DNA from: G963678255 sp963678255
GTDB lineage: Bacteria > Cloacimonadota > Cloacimonadia > Cloacimonadales > WRIO01
Reading direction: 5' to 3'
Assembly (NCBI GenBank): GCA_963678255.2
Contig: CAXXTW010000002.1
Coordinates: 1,240,001 to 1,304,000, forward strand
Length of the DNA stretch: 64,000 nucleotides
The notes under the pieces were generated by a model. It saw only the letters and a list, made by a program, of their open reading frames with translations. It was not told the DNA's origin and did no database searches. Each line of letters opens with the position of its first letter. Positions within the stretch are counted from its first letter, which is position 1. A program made the translations under genes and the position numbers. Of the stretch, positions 47,154-56,206 are shown in pieces.

Positions 47154-47893
47154 TAGATCGTCAAACAATAAATCAATTGTATGAAATGCATTTAAGCACT
47201 ATGGCTGAAAGTTTTAAAGAACAAATAAAGGATCCGGCTTATAAACAATTATCTTTTGAAGAGAGATTTGCTTTTATAGTAGATAAAGAATGGATTAACA
47301 GAAAGAACAACAAATTAGCAAAATTAATCAAAACTGCTAATTTAAAATTTACAAATGCTTGCATAGAAGATATAGAATATCACGATGACAGGAAAATCGA
47401 TAAACCATCAATATTGCGGTTATCAACATGTGAATATATAACATCAACATACAATATAATAATTACAGGGGCATCTGGAAGTGGCAAATCATATATTGCA
47501 TGTGCCTTAGGTATGTCTGCTTGTCGTAAATCATATTCAGTAAAATATATAAGACTACCAGAACTTTTTGATGAATTAGAAGTAGCAAGAGGAGAAGGTC
47601 GGTACAAAAAAGCAATAAATCAATACAAACAAGTAAAACTTTTGATAATAGACGAATGGTTATTAACTCCTCTTAGAGGACATGAAGCAAATGATCTGTT
47701 TGAAATAATCGAGTCTAGATATCAAAATGGTTCAACCATGTTTTGTTCTCAGTTTGAAATTGAAGGATGGCATGAGAAGATTGGACAAACAACTCTTGCG
47801 GATGCCATCCTTGATAGGATAGTTCATAATGCTTACGATATATTAATTGAGGGAAAAATGTCAATGAGAGAAAGAAAGGGGTTTAAAAAATAA
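47150..47893 (+). CDS. istB: IS21-family ATP-binding helper protein IstB
   Basis: This 247-residue AAA+ ATPase assists IstA in target selection and strand transfer. It has Walker A GASGSGKSYIACALG, Walker B LLIIDEW and the IstB signature RYQNGSTMFCSQFE. I start at 47150, where ATG overlaps the istA stop and GGGAGG lies 8 bases upstream; the frame extends back to 47102 inside istA. Confidence 0.95.
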   Translation: MIDRQTINQLYEMHLSTMAESFKEQIKDPAYKQLSFEERFAFIVDKEWINRKNNKLAKLIKTANLKFTNACIEDIEYHDDRKIDKPSILRLSTCEYITSTYNIIITGASGSGKSYIACALGMSACRKSYSVKYIRLPELFDELEVARGEGRYKKAINQYKQVKLLIIDEWLLTPLRGHEANDLFEIIESRYQNGSTMFCSQFEIEGWHEKIGQTTLADAILDRIVHNAYDILIEGKMSMRERKGFKK

Positions 47894-47897
47894 TGAT

Positions 47898-47940
47898 AAT
47901 TTGTCCGAGTAGTTTTACCGATCTCTCGGACAAATTTTTA
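47898..47940 (+). terminator. Terminator inside the IS21 element after istB
   Basis: AATTTGTCCGAG (47898-47909) and CTCGGACAAATT (47925-47936) are perfect 12-bp inverted arms around a 15-base loop, followed by a short T-run. Confidence 0.7.
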
Positions 47941-47974
47941 ATGAAAAGTAAGAGAGTTTTATGTGGCTCTCTTA

Positions 47975-48034
47975 ACGGAGGCTTGGCTCAATAAATTCGG
48001 AGCATATGCTCTATTAAATCGGAACGTATGCTCT
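47975..48034. repeat. Right-end IS21 triple 22-bp repeat (inverted)
   Basis: Three inverted copies of the left-end unit, (T/A)CGGA...GCTC(T/A), start at 47975, 47997 and 48019, again every 22 bases. Confidence 0.85.
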
Positions 48035-48052
48035 AAACGATCGGTATATTCA

Positions 48053-48571
48053 AGAATTCACTCTATACCCCTAATCTTATAAATAATAAATCCTTAGCAA
48101 TCAGTTCAATTCTTTCTTCATTTTTTACTTAGAATCTTTGCCTTTTCTTTTCTTTTTTAACTCAGTCCTTACTGCTTGCTTACTCCTTCCTTGGAGCTCA
48201 TGCTTTTTTATTTTATACTATAAATAATATTAAAATACTCTTTTTTATTACAAGCTGTACAAATTACTATGATTTTATAAATTAAGGTTTTTAAAAAGCA
48301 TCTTTATCTTAAAATAAGAAATCTCTGTTATTTTTATAATAACTCTAATATTTCGACTTCAAAATTATTACAAAGTTTTCATGTCTCTCTGATTCCAAAT
48401 CTTTCTATTTATAATTTATTGTTCCTCAATCATTAAACATCATAAAATCTTTTTCTATTTTGTAAAAACTGGATAGTCTGATTTCTAAATTGCTTTTTTT
48501 GTTATAAAATAAAAAAAAAGCTTGATTAGTATTCTATATTATTGTATAAGTGCTCAATTGAGGAGGAATGT
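48053..48571. other. Intergenic region right of the IS21 element
   Basis: It starts with the right AGAATT duplication (48053-48058). The rest is T-rich DNA without a credible open frame. A promoter for the next gene lies at 48522-48550. Confidence 0.5.
48522..48550 (+). promoter_or_regulatory. Candidate sigma-70 promoter of the outer-membrane protein gene
   Basis: TTGATT (48522-48527) and TATAAG (48545-48550) are separated by 17 bases. The ribosome binding site follows within 15 bases, so the leader would be short. Confidence 0.5.
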
Positions 48572-49498
48572 ATGAAAAAACAAATTATTTTAGCAGGGTT
48601 CGTCTTGCTATGTTTCAGCTTAATTTTTGCTGAAACTATTGAAGAAAAATTACAGAAATTCGGAACTGATGGTGCTAAAGGTTATATCCAACCTTTAGTG
48701 AATACGATGGGAGCAAACTTAAACACTGGTTTTTATAACTCAGCTAAAGTTTTAAAACCCTTTAGACCACAATTAACTTTCAATATTATGCTTACCCCAA
48801 TTCCTAGTAAAGGGAAAAAGTTTATCCTTAACCGTCCTGATACAATTTATGCTGAGCCCTATCTGGAAACTTCAACCATATTTGGAGATGAGACTGGAAA
48901 CACTTTCCATGGTAATACTTATTATACTCAACAAGTAACGGATATAACTCTACCCGGTGGAGTTAACACAGACGTAATGCCTTTGGTAATTCCACAATTA
49001 GCTCTTGGTTTACCATTTGGCAATGAAATTCAACTCAGATACCTTCCTAAGTATAAAGTAAATGATGACTTTGGTAATATTGAATTCTTTGGCATTGGAC
49101 TCAAACACAGTGTAAGTCAATATTTACCTCTTTTCCCTGTGGATATTGCTGTTCAGGGATTCTATCAAAGCATAACCTTAGGAGACATTCTTGATATTAA
49201 AGCGTTGGCTTTAAATGCTCAAGTAAGTAAAAAACTACTCTTCCTTACTCTCTATGGTGGTTTAGGATGGGAAAATACTACTATGGACGCTAAATATACA
49301 TTTATTCAAGAGACTATAGACCCTGTTTCTTATCAATCGAATTTTACACCGATTCCAATCTCACTGAGTTTGGAAGCTGAAAATTCTGTAAGAGCTACTG
49401 CTGGGATGCGCTTAAGTTTATTATTCTTAAAACTTTATGCTGACTATAGCATAGCTGCTTATAACACAGCAAATATCGGTGTTGGGGTTGGTTTTTAA
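48572..49498 (+). CDS. Predicted outer-membrane protein (DUF6588-like)
   Basis: This is a 308-residue exported protein. I start at 48572 because GAGGAGG lies directly upstream and the next residues form a classic signal sequence ending near FAE. The mature part alternates polar and hydrophobic residues in strand-like blocks and ends in NIGVGVGF, an outer-membrane barrel terminus. It resembles DUF6588 proteins of Bacteroidota-type genomes. I see no catalytic motif and cannot name a function. It stands alone between a promoter and a terminator. Confidence 0.75.
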   Translation: MKKQIILAGFVLLCFSLIFAETIEEKLQKFGTDGAKGYIQPLVNTMGANLNTGFYNSAKVLKPFRPQLTFNIMLTPIPSKGKKFILNRPDTIYAEPYLETSTIFGDETGNTFHGNTYYTQQVTDITLPGGVNTDVMPLVIPQLALGLPFGNEIQLRYLPKYKVNDDFGNIEFFGIGLKHSVSQYLPLFPVDIAVQGFYQSITLGDILDIKALALNAQVSKKLLFLTLYGGLGWENTTMDAKYTFIQETIDPVSYQSNFTPIPISLSLEAENSVRATAGMRLSLLFLKLYADYSIAAYNTANIGVGVGF

Positions 49499-49506
49499 TT
49501 GTTGAT

Positions 49507-49536
49507 GGGAGAGAAAACTCTCCCTCTTTTTTTTTG
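49507..49536 (+). terminator. Intrinsic terminator after the outer-membrane protein gene
   Basis: GGGAGAG (49507-49513) and CTCTCCC (49518-49524) form a 7-bp stem with an AAAA loop, followed by a long T-run. Confidence 0.88.
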
Positions 49537-49602
49537 TTTTTTACAATTAAGATAAATCTTTGATTTTTTTTTGTTAAAAAGAGAAAGATTTGAAAATTAA
49601 TA

Positions 49603-49632
49603 TTGACAAGTATATAAAAAATATAATATATT
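49603..49632 (+). promoter_or_regulatory. Candidate sigma-70 promoter of the HU gene
   Basis: TTGACA (49603-49608) is perfect. TATATT (49627-49632) lies 18 bases downstream; an alternative TATAAT at 49622 would be too close. The start codon follows at 49660. Confidence 0.5.
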
Positions 49633-49659
49633 GGCTAAGAATAACCGTTGGAGGTAAAT

Positions 49660-49932
49660 ATGACAAGAGATGAATTGATTACTAAAATTGCAGAAGAAGC
49701 TGAGATAACAAAAAAAACCGCAACTCTCGCTTTAGTTTCTGTGCTTGACGGTATTGTTGAAGCTTTACAAGCCGGTGAAAAAATTACTTTTGTTGGCTTT
49801 GGTACCTTTTCTGTCATTGAAAGAAAAGCTCGTAAAGGTATTAATCCTTTAACAAAACAACCTTTAGACATACCTGCTTGCAAAGCTCCGGTTTTCAGAG
49901 CTGGAAGCAAACTTAAAGAAGCTGTCAGGTAA
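49660..49932 (+). CDS. HU-family DNA-binding protein
   Basis: This 90-residue nucleoid protein has the HU/IHF fold. TRDELITKIAEEAEITKKTA forms the helical base, then VGFGTFSVIERKARKGINPLT and the arm ending LKEAV. GGAGGT at 49650-49655 supports the ATG at 49660 over the TTG four codons upstream. It bends and compacts DNA. It might also assist looping at sigma-54 promoters, which is inference. A bidirectional terminator follows. Confidence 0.95.
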   Translation: MTRDELITKIAEEAEITKKTATLALVSVLDGIVEALQAGEKITFVGFGTFSVIERKARKGINPLTKQPLDIPACKAPVFRAGSKLKEAVR

Positions 49933-49945
49933 TCGCTACTTTTAT

Positions 49946-49976
49946 AAAAAAAGCGGTACTAAGTACCGCTTTTTTT
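49946..49976. terminator. Bidirectional terminator between HU and the ferredoxin operon
   Basis: AGCGGTAC (49952-49959) and GTACCGCT (49963-49970) form a perfect 8-bp stem with a 3-base loop. An A-run lies before it and a T-run after it, so it works for the plus-strand HU gene and the convergent minus-strand operon. Confidence 0.9.
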
Positions 49977-49997
49977 AATTCAATTATCTTTTATTGA

Positions 49998-50639
49998 TTA
50001 TTCATTCGTCTTGATTGCATTAACTGGACATCCACGATAACCTGCACTTGGATTCCCATTCTTACACAATCCACATGATATACATTTCTCCTGATCAATT
50101 ACCGCTTTCCCATTAACATTGCTTATTGCTTTTGTGGGACATTGAGAAACACAAAGATTACATCCTATACACAATGATTTCTCAACGGTATAGATTATTT
50201 TCCCAATTTCTTTTACAATTTTTGTTTTTGTACTGTCCTTTTCGACCTTTTTGGTTGCAGTTTGATCTTCAATCTTTGTTTTTGTATCTTTCTCAACTAT
50301 TACTTCTTTTTTAAGTTCAGATTTCTCTTCTTTAACTTCTCGAGTTGCTATAGTAGGAGAAGCTACTTCATAGGAAGAAAATGAATTAACTGGACATCCA
50401 CGATAATTCTTCAATCCACCTTTTTGGCAAATCCCACAACCTATACATTTTTCCGGATCAATAACGGCTTTCCCATTTTTTAAAGATATTGCTGTTGTGG
50501 GACAAGCCTTTGATTGGACACAAATCCCACAACCTATACATGTTTTTGAATCAACCTTAAACTTTACTATCTGGGCTGATAATAAAACACATATTACAAT
50601 AATCCCTATGATTAATAACGTCTTTTTCAAGTTCACCAC
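49998..50639 (-). CDS. Exported ferredoxin with four [4Fe-4S] motifs
   Basis: This is a 213-residue electron carrier. A hydrophobic signal sequence (1-22) is followed by two ferredoxin modules joined by a highly charged Lys/Glu linker (about 85-145). Module 2 opens with a classical CIGCNLCVSQCP. Module 1 opens with CIGCGICVQSKACP, which has two extra residues before the last Cys. The second motif in each module has a long gap before the last Cys (CIGCGIC...YRGCPVN, 10 residues; CISCGLC...GYRGCPVN, 11 residues). All 16 Cys are kept. It is the last gene of the operon, overlaps the NapH-like gene by 7 bases and ends before a strong terminator. Periplasmic electron transfer is inferred. Confidence 0.88.
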   Translation of the reverse strand: MVNLKKTLLIIGIIVICVLLSAQIVKFKVDSKTCIGCGICVQSKACPTTAISLKNGKAVIDPEKCIGCGICQKGGLKNYRGCPVNSFSSYEVASPTIATREVKEEKSELKKEVIVEKDTKTKIEDQTATKKVEKDSTKTKIVKEIGKIIYTVEKSLCIGCNLCVSQCPTKAISNVNGKAVIDQEKCISCGLCKNGNPSAGYRGCPVNAIKTNE

Positions 50640-51403
50640 CTATTTGTTAATGTTCCCTTCTTGGGGCATCTATCTAAACATCGCATGCACTTTATGCAAT
50701 TTTCATGATCTATTAATTCATTTTCTAAAAGATTTATATTCATCGGACATACTTTGCAACAAATATAACAATCTATACAAGTCTCCAAGTTACGATTGAT
50801 TTTATACTGAGGAAGCTTTAATTTCTTCCCTATTATACAAAATATATTTAATAATGCTGCATAAGGACATATAAAACGACACCAAAAACGCTCAATAAAT
50901 ACGCCACCTATTAAAATTACCCCTAATATGATTACCCCAGACAAGGTAATGGTTTTTAACCATCCTAAACTCATCACTGGACAATATCCCATGTAGATAC
51001 GGGATAATCCAAAAAAACCTAATATTATAGTTATCGCTAACACAATATACTTAAAAAAACCAATATTTCTCTCTTCACTATAATTTAACTTTACGATTTG
51101 ATGACATTTCGGATGTAGCTTACGATATAACCACTCTTGAATTGTTCCTATAAAACAAATATATCCACAAAACCATCTTCCAATAAACAAGGCTGATAAA
51201 GTGATTAAACCAAAAATAATAAAACTAATTGGATAATATATCAACCCCTGTTTTATACTTAATGTTCCAAAACAAATCACTGAATATGGACAATATTGAT
51301 GAACTACTTTAATAACATCAAAATAAAGCAAGGCTAACAAAAATAATGATACCCCTAAGAAAAATGATTGAATAACAGATCTATATCTTTTCTGAAAAGA
51401 CAT
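50633..51403 (-). CDS. NapH/CcoG-like membrane ferredoxin
   Basis: This is a 256-residue inner-membrane protein with about five TM helices. It has two Cys motifs typical of the NapH/NosR/CcoG group (FCGYICFIGTIQEW and CRFICPYAALLNI) and, at the C terminus, two [4Fe-4S] motifs (CIDCYICCKVCP, CIKCMRCLDRCP). NapH-type proteins take electrons from the quinol pool or cytoplasm and pass them to periplasmic partners. Here the partner is probably one of the exported ferredoxins of the same operon. It abuts the response-regulator gene. Confidence 0.88.
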   Translation of the reverse strand: MSFQKRYRSVIQSFFLGVSLFLLALLYFDVIKVVHQYCPYSVICFGTLSIKQGLIYYPISFIIFGLITLSALFIGRWFCGYICFIGTIQEWLYRKLHPKCHQIVKLNYSEERNIGFFKYIVLAITIILGFFGLSRIYMGYCPVMSLGWLKTITLSGVIILGVILIGGVFIERFWCRFICPYAALLNIFCIIGKKLKLPQYKINRNLETCIDCYICCKVCPMNINLLENELIDHENCIKCMRCLDRCPKKGTLTNRW

Positions 51404-52852
51404 TTATATCTCCTTTAACTTCCGCCTAATTGTATTCCTGGATACTCCTAAATACTGAGCAACTTTTGATTTATTACCATCAAATTTATTCAATATTTTC
51501 TTGATTAAATATTCTTCTAGTTCTTCTAAAGTAATACCTTCATCAGGTAAATGAATAATGATCTCATTCGCTGTTCTTTGTTTATCCTTTGGCGATATAT
51601 CTTCTGTCATATCTCCCAGAAAATCTATATGCTCTGGCTTTAATTCTATATCATCATAAAGTACTGTTGCACGTTCTATAGTATTCTGCAACTCTCGTAC
51701 ATTACCAGGCCATTCATAACTTTCCAATACATTCATACATAACTTGCTGATCAGTTTAAATCTTCTTTTTTTTAATTCAGAAAACTGTCGTAGAAACATT
51801 TGAGCTAATGGCAGTATATCTTCCTTACGTTCCTTTAAAGATGGAATATGTAAACTCCCGGCATTTAACCTATAAAATAGATCTTTTCGAAAAGTTCCAT
51901 CTATTATCATTTGGGGAATATCTCTATTTGTTGCACAAATAAAACGAACATCTAAATCTATCTTTTTAATTCCTCCAACCCTGTACATCTCCTTCTGCTG
52001 AATCACTCTTAATAATTTGGGCTGTAAATCTATTGGTAAATCTCCGATCTCATCTAAAAAGATACTTCCTCCCTGAGACATTTCAAGCTTTCCTATTGTG
52101 CCTGCTTTTTTGGACCCAGTAAAAGAACCACCTTCATATCCAAATAATTCACTCTCAAATAAGGATGGAGTAATTGACGAACAATTTATGGTTACAAAAG
52201 GTGTGGTTACTTCTCCACAGCCATAATGTATTAATCGAGCTAATATCTCTTTTCCTGTACCAGTATCTCCTGTTATTAATACGGGTATTGATCGATCTAA
52301 ATAAAAACGATGGGCTAGTTCCTGTATGTTCTTCATCTTTTCTGAAAATATCCCTATCTTCCCTACACCTGCTATATCTGAATATGCTGTTGTAATTTTC
52401 TTTAATTTTAATTGTATATCTTGAACTGATTCATTTAATTTCTCATCAAACTCATTTTTATATTCATCATTCTCTTTTAATAAACTTAAGTGCTCCTGTG
52501 ACTTAGTGATTACTGCGGCTAACTCTTCAACATCTATTGGTTTTATTAAATAATCCCATGCACCCGATCTTAGCGCTTGAATAGATGAGTTTAAATCTGC
52601 ATGACCTGTGATCAATATTATATCTGTAAACTTAGAAGATGGATTATTCTTTATCGCTTTTAACAACTCAATTCCAGTCATACCTGGCATCTTTATATCA
52701 GATATTATAATTGAATGATGCTCTCCTAACCAACAGTTCAAAGCTTCCTTGGGATCCCTAAATTCATCAACACTGTAACCTAAAAAATTTGTTAAAAAAT
52801 TATAAATAGCTTTTCTACTTAAATCTTCATCATCAACAAGTAATATTTTCAT
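51404..52852 (-). CDS. NtrC-type sigma-54 response regulator
   Basis: The 482-residue protein has a receiver domain (ILLVDDEDLSRK, phospho-Asp in IIISDIKMPGMTG, Lys in DYLIKPI). A sigma-54 AAA+ domain follows (Walker A GDTGTGKEILARLIH, loop GSFTGS, IFLDEIGDLP, RELQNTIERA), then a Fis-type helix-turn-helix (NKSKVAQYLGVSRNTIRRKL). The contact loop GSFTGS departs from the canonical GAFTGA at two positions. Its start overlaps the kinase gene by 4 bases. It presumably receives phosphate from the split kinase pair and activates sigma-54 promoters, perhaps that of its own operon. Confidence 0.93.
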   Translation of the reverse strand: MKILLVDDEDLSRKAIYNFLTNFLGYSVDEFRDPKEALNCWLGEHHSIIISDIKMPGMTGIELLKAIKNNPSSKFTDIILITGHADLNSSIQALRSGAWDYLIKPIDVEELAAVITKSQEHLSLLKENDEYKNEFDEKLNESVQDIQLKLKKITTAYSDIAGVGKIGIFSEKMKNIQELAHRFYLDRSIPVLITGDTGTGKEILARLIHYGCGEVTTPFVTINCSSITPSLFESELFGYEGGSFTGSKKAGTIGKLEMSQGGSIFLDEIGDLPIDLQPKLLRVIQQKEMYRVGGIKKIDLDVRFICATNRDIPQMIIDGTFRKDLFYRLNAGSLHIPSLKERKEDILPLAQMFLRQFSELKKRRFKLISKLCMNVLESYEWPGNVRELQNTIERATVLYDDIELKPEHIDFLGDMTEDISPKDKQRTANEIIIHLPDEGITLEELEEYLIKKILNKFDGNKSKVAQYLGVSRNTIRRKLKEI

Positions 52853-54516
52853 CTTAACCTCTGATCCTTATAAAAAAATGGTAAACGAACTTTGATTGTA
52901 GCGCCTCCATCTGTATTGTTACTGGCTTGAATTGTCCCCTGAAAACGATCTAAAAAATTCTTAACAATCATTAACCCCAATCCCATTCCATGGCTCTGAG
53001 AACGTACAGGATTAAATGGGTCAAACAATGTCGTGGAGGTGTCATAGATAAAACCTGTTGCATTGTCTGAAACGATTAATACACACTGTTTGTCTTCTAT
53101 TTTTGTTTCTATTTTTATGAGTTTCTCTTGTTTTGTCACTTTATCTAAAGCTTGTATAGCATTATTTATTAAATTAATCACAACTTGCTCTATTACTAAT
53201 TGATTGGCTTTTATAAAAAGACATTGTGTTTCTAGTGTCATCTCTAATCGAATATTATGCGAATGAATCCTATTATTTATGATGGTTATTGCCGATAAAA
53301 TGCATTCATTCAAATCTAATTCTTGCTTATTGGTTTGTTTATCGTTTGCATTCCAAAAAGTATTCATTTGTTCGATGATATGCTCTGTTCGTAATAATGC
53401 TTCCCTTATCATTTTTACCTCCTCTAAAAAAAGTGAAGGTAAATACCCTGAGTTTCTTACATCCCAAAATAAAATACTGTCTATATTCATGTGAATTGAA
53501 TGCAAATGAGGTGTAATCTCATAGATCATGTTATCTGACATGATGGCTATGGTTGTCAAACGAACTGCTCTTTCTACAACTTGTTGATTACGTTTCTCAT
53601 TCTGTTTTCTGTAAAAATACTTCTTTAATATAGATAATCTTTGATTATAATTCGAATTTGATATCTGATTATTCAATTCATTATACTTTATTCTTAAAAA
53701 ATAAGCATTCTTATAATCCTTCTGAATCTTATACAAATCTGACCTATACAATAAAGCTTCTATGACAATATGGGTGCGTTGGTATTGTTCTGCATACTTT
53801 TCTGCTTCTTTAAAATTTTCATCCGCTTCACAATAATTCCTATTATCAAATAATATAATTCCCTTTATTAAATGATATATCGGTAATAATAAAGTATAAT
53901 TTGGACTTTGTAAATCTGCTTCAATTTCTTCTAATATCTTTGAAGCAATTCTTGTATTTTCTCGATGAATATTATAAAAAATCTTTAACAATTTAAAGGC
54001 AATAAATGGATATTCTTGTACTTCTGAATGAATAAGCTCATCCAATCGATTTAAACTACATTCTGCATGCTCAAATTGATTCATTTCTATATAAACTAAA
54101 CACATTTCTGATATGGCTGCAACATTATTTTGATCTTTCTTTATGGCATCCTTAAAAAATTCCAGAGCTAGCCCTGTATCTTCAACTGACTTATGTATCC
54201 TGCCTATATCTGTGATTGTCCTTGAAATTAACGAAGGATCTTTCATCTGGATACAATCATCCAACACTTTCATGGCATAATCATAAGCATCCTCATAATT
54301 CTGTAGCATATAGTGACAATAAGAAACAATTCGATTTAATACATATTCATAACTATCCTGTAATACTGGTGAGTACTCACTGAATAACTGAGTTGTCAAA
54401 TCAATACATTCCTGCCATTTGTATTGAAACCAAGCTTTACTGATCGAGGGATACCGCTTCAATATTGATTGTTCAAATGGAGCTAAATGAAATACATTAA
54501 ATAAACTTGACTTCAT
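52849..54516 (-). CDS. TPR histidine-kinase-like protein lacking the phospho-acceptor His
   Basis: The 555-residue cytosolic protein has TPR-like repeats (about 20-300), then a HisKA-like dimerisation helix and a complete HATPase domain. The ATPase motifs are intact: N-box VVINLINNAIQAL, G1 SDNATGF, G2 SHGMGLGLMIVK and a final GGATIKVRLPF. In the H-box the His is replaced by Tyr (Y332 in MIYEITPHLHSI). The protein upstream has VHEINQPLSAI at the same position. It can probably bind ATP but cannot phosphorylate itself on the usual His. It overlaps both neighbours by 4 bases and shares the TPR-HisKA layout with the preceding gene, so the two are paralogues. Confidence 0.88.
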   Translation of the reverse strand: MKSSLFNVFHLAPFEQSILKRYPSISKAWFQYKWQECIDLTTQLFSEYSPVLQDSYEYVLNRIVSYCHYMLQNYEDAYDYAMKVLDDCIQMKDPSLISRTITDIGRIHKSVEDTGLALEFFKDAIKKDQNNVAAISEMCLVYIEMNQFEHAECSLNRLDELIHSEVQEYPFIAFKLLKIFYNIHRENTRIASKILEEIEADLQSPNYTLLLPIYHLIKGIILFDNRNYCEADENFKEAEKYAEQYQRTHIVIEALLYRSDLYKIQKDYKNAYFLRIKYNELNNQISNSNYNQRLSILKKYFYRKQNEKRNQQVVERAVRLTTIAIMSDNMIYEITPHLHSIHMNIDSILFWDVRNSGYLPSLFLEEVKMIREALLRTEHIIEQMNTFWNANDKQTNKQELDLNECILSAITIINNRIHSHNIRLEMTLETQCLFIKANQLVIEQVVINLINNAIQALDKVTKQEKLIKIETKIEDKQCVLIVSDNATGFIYDTSTTLFDPFNPVRSQSHGMGLGLMIVKNFLDRFQGTIQASNNTDGGATIKVRLPFFYKDQRLR

Positions 54517-56177
54517 ATTCTTTTCTCACATCGACCAGGAATTGATATTCTAAAAAATGAAGGATTTTCTGAATAGGTAATAAAACCGTTAAATTGATTT
54601 AAAAAATACTTAGATATTTTAAAATCTAATAAAATTGATTTGAACTCTTCTATTACCACGGCATCATTTAATATCTTTTCAAATTGAATATCCTTTAACA
54701 TCGGGAGCATAATCTTAATTATATTAAAATCTGCCTCATGAGTTAAAACAATGATTATTCTTTTCTCTTTGCTTTCTTTTTCTTTTTTTAATAAATGAAA
54801 ACATATATTGACCATATGTAACAAAATCTGCTCAAAATACTTCTCTTCTATTTCTGAGTACAAATCATCATCATAATTGCGTATCTCTATCATTATGTCT
54901 TGTGATAATAGTTTCTTCTTTATTGAAATAACATTTTCATTGATAAAACTGTTTAATCGTATTTCCTGTTTTTTTACTACTTGAACTGGTGTTTTCCAAA
55001 AATTCCTGATTTGATCTATAATACTGCTTATATAGCTGACACTGGTGTTAATATCTGTGAGCTGATCTACTATAAATTCAGGTATCCCTCCTAAATTCCG
55101 ATTGTACCAGTATAATATACTGTCACAGTTTATTTTTATTGCTGATAATGGCTGGTTTATCTCATGAACTATCCCACCTGTTACCACTCCTACTGAGGCT
55201 AAACGTGATGATTGATTAATCAATTGCATCATTTCCACGTTATCGGTCTCAACCTCATATCTTGTTTGAATTTCAGAAAAACGATCTGTTTTGGTTTGAT
55301 CCCTTAATGTCTTCTCTAAATCAGAAGCTAAGATTAAATAATTATAGGCTTTCTCATATTCTTCTCTCTTCTCATATAGACTTGACATCATATACCAACT
55401 TCGGCATAATTGATTTTTACGACTATGCCTTTCAGCTAAGTCTGCAGACTCTTTAAGTATTTCTAAAGCTTCTACATCCCTGTCTGTAGCTATAAAAAGA
55501 TTAGCTTTTTCTATGAGGATGGATAATCTTAAATATGTCTCTGACTCTTTTTCTAATGAGTTCCAAGCATTGTTTAAAAATTCTATTGAAATACTATAAT
55601 CTTTGTTATAATAATTTACTAAGGCTTTATAATAAAAAGCCATGGCTGTTATGCTATTGTTATGTTGCTCTTGAGCTATTTTCAATCCTTTATCAAGATA
55701 ATAGATAGATTTGTCCATCATCTTCTTCTCATAATATAATAACCCAATATTACAATATACATTTGGAAATAATGAATCGTAATGACAAGCTTTTATAAAG
55801 TACTTCTCAGCTAATTCATTATTATTCATCCGGAAATATATCAATCCTATTAAATGTAAATTTATTGCTGCTGAGGAATAATCTAAGTGTTTCTCATTCA
55901 GCTCTAATGCTTTAAATCCATACTCTAGTGAAAGATCATATTGATCTTTATAAAAATAAATTGCCCCCAATGCATCATATGCCTGTGCCATTTGAGTATC
56001 ATTCTTTATCCGCTTTGATAAATCTATCAGTTGAAATACAAATGGTTCTAAATCAATAAAATCAAAACTATAACGTTTCGCTTTTATTTCAATTAATAAA
56101 AGTTCTATCTTCTCTTCTTCTGACAATCCCTCAGATAACTTTTTACTTAATAAATCTATATTCAAATCTTTCTCCAA
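54513..56177 (-). CDS. TPR histidine-kinase-like protein with His but degenerate ATPase domain
   Basis: The 554-residue cytosolic protein has TPRs (about 60-300), a coiled coil and an intact H-box with H338 (GGIVHEINQPLSAIK). The following region aligns in order with the HATPase domain of the next gene, but the key residues are gone. The N-box position reads LLHMVNICFHLL, no DxGxG is visible, and the glycine-rich G2 lid is missing. It should therefore be phosphorylated in trans. The tight overlap with the next gene (4 bases) and the matching defects suggest that the two proteins form one kinase. I see no membrane segment. Confidence 0.88.
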   Translation of the reverse strand: MEKDLNIDLLSKKLSEGLSEEEKIELLLIEIKAKRYSFDFIDLEPFVFQLIDLSKRIKNDTQMAQAYDALGAIYFYKDQYDLSLEYGFKALELNEKHLDYSSAAINLHLIGLIYFRMNNNELAEKYFIKACHYDSLFPNVYCNIGLLYYEKKMMDKSIYYLDKGLKIAQEQHNNSITAMAFYYKALVNYYNKDYSISIEFLNNAWNSLEKESETYLRLSILIEKANLFIATDRDVEALEILKESADLAERHSRKNQLCRSWYMMSSLYEKREEYEKAYNYLILASDLEKTLRDQTKTDRFSEIQTRYEVETDNVEMMQLINQSSRLASVGVVTGGIVHEINQPLSAIKINCDSILYWYNRNLGGIPEFIVDQLTDINTSVSYISSIIDQIRNFWKTPVQVVKKQEIRLNSFINENVISIKKKLLSQDIMIEIRNYDDDLYSEIEEKYFEQILLHMVNICFHLLKKEKESKEKRIIIVLTHEADFNIIKIMLPMLKDIQFEKILNDAVVIEEFKSILLDFKISKYFLNQFNGFITYSENPSFFRISIPGRCEKRI

Positions 56178-56206
56178 TGTAATTACAACTAATTTTTAGC
56201 ATGTAT

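Larger units (their letters stand above)
45444..48052 (+). mobile_element. Complete IS21-family insertion sequence (2609 bp)
   Basis: The element carries istA and istB in the usual overlapping order. It begins TGAATATTC and ends GTATATTCA, so the ends are inverted TGAATAT-C repeats with the TG...CA tips expected of IS21. Inside each end are three binding-site-like repeats at a strict 22-bp period. On the left, AGAGC starts at 45462, 45484 and 45506, each with TCCGA 11 bases later. On the right, the inverted form has GCTCT or GCTCA at 48030, 48008 and 47986. Direct repeats AGAATT flank it. Both genes are intact, so it may be active. Confidence 0.92.

Noticed and set aside
50126..50314. Plus-strand open frame inside the four-motif ferredoxin gene
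   Set aside because: Antisense shadow of a clear ferredoxin gene.
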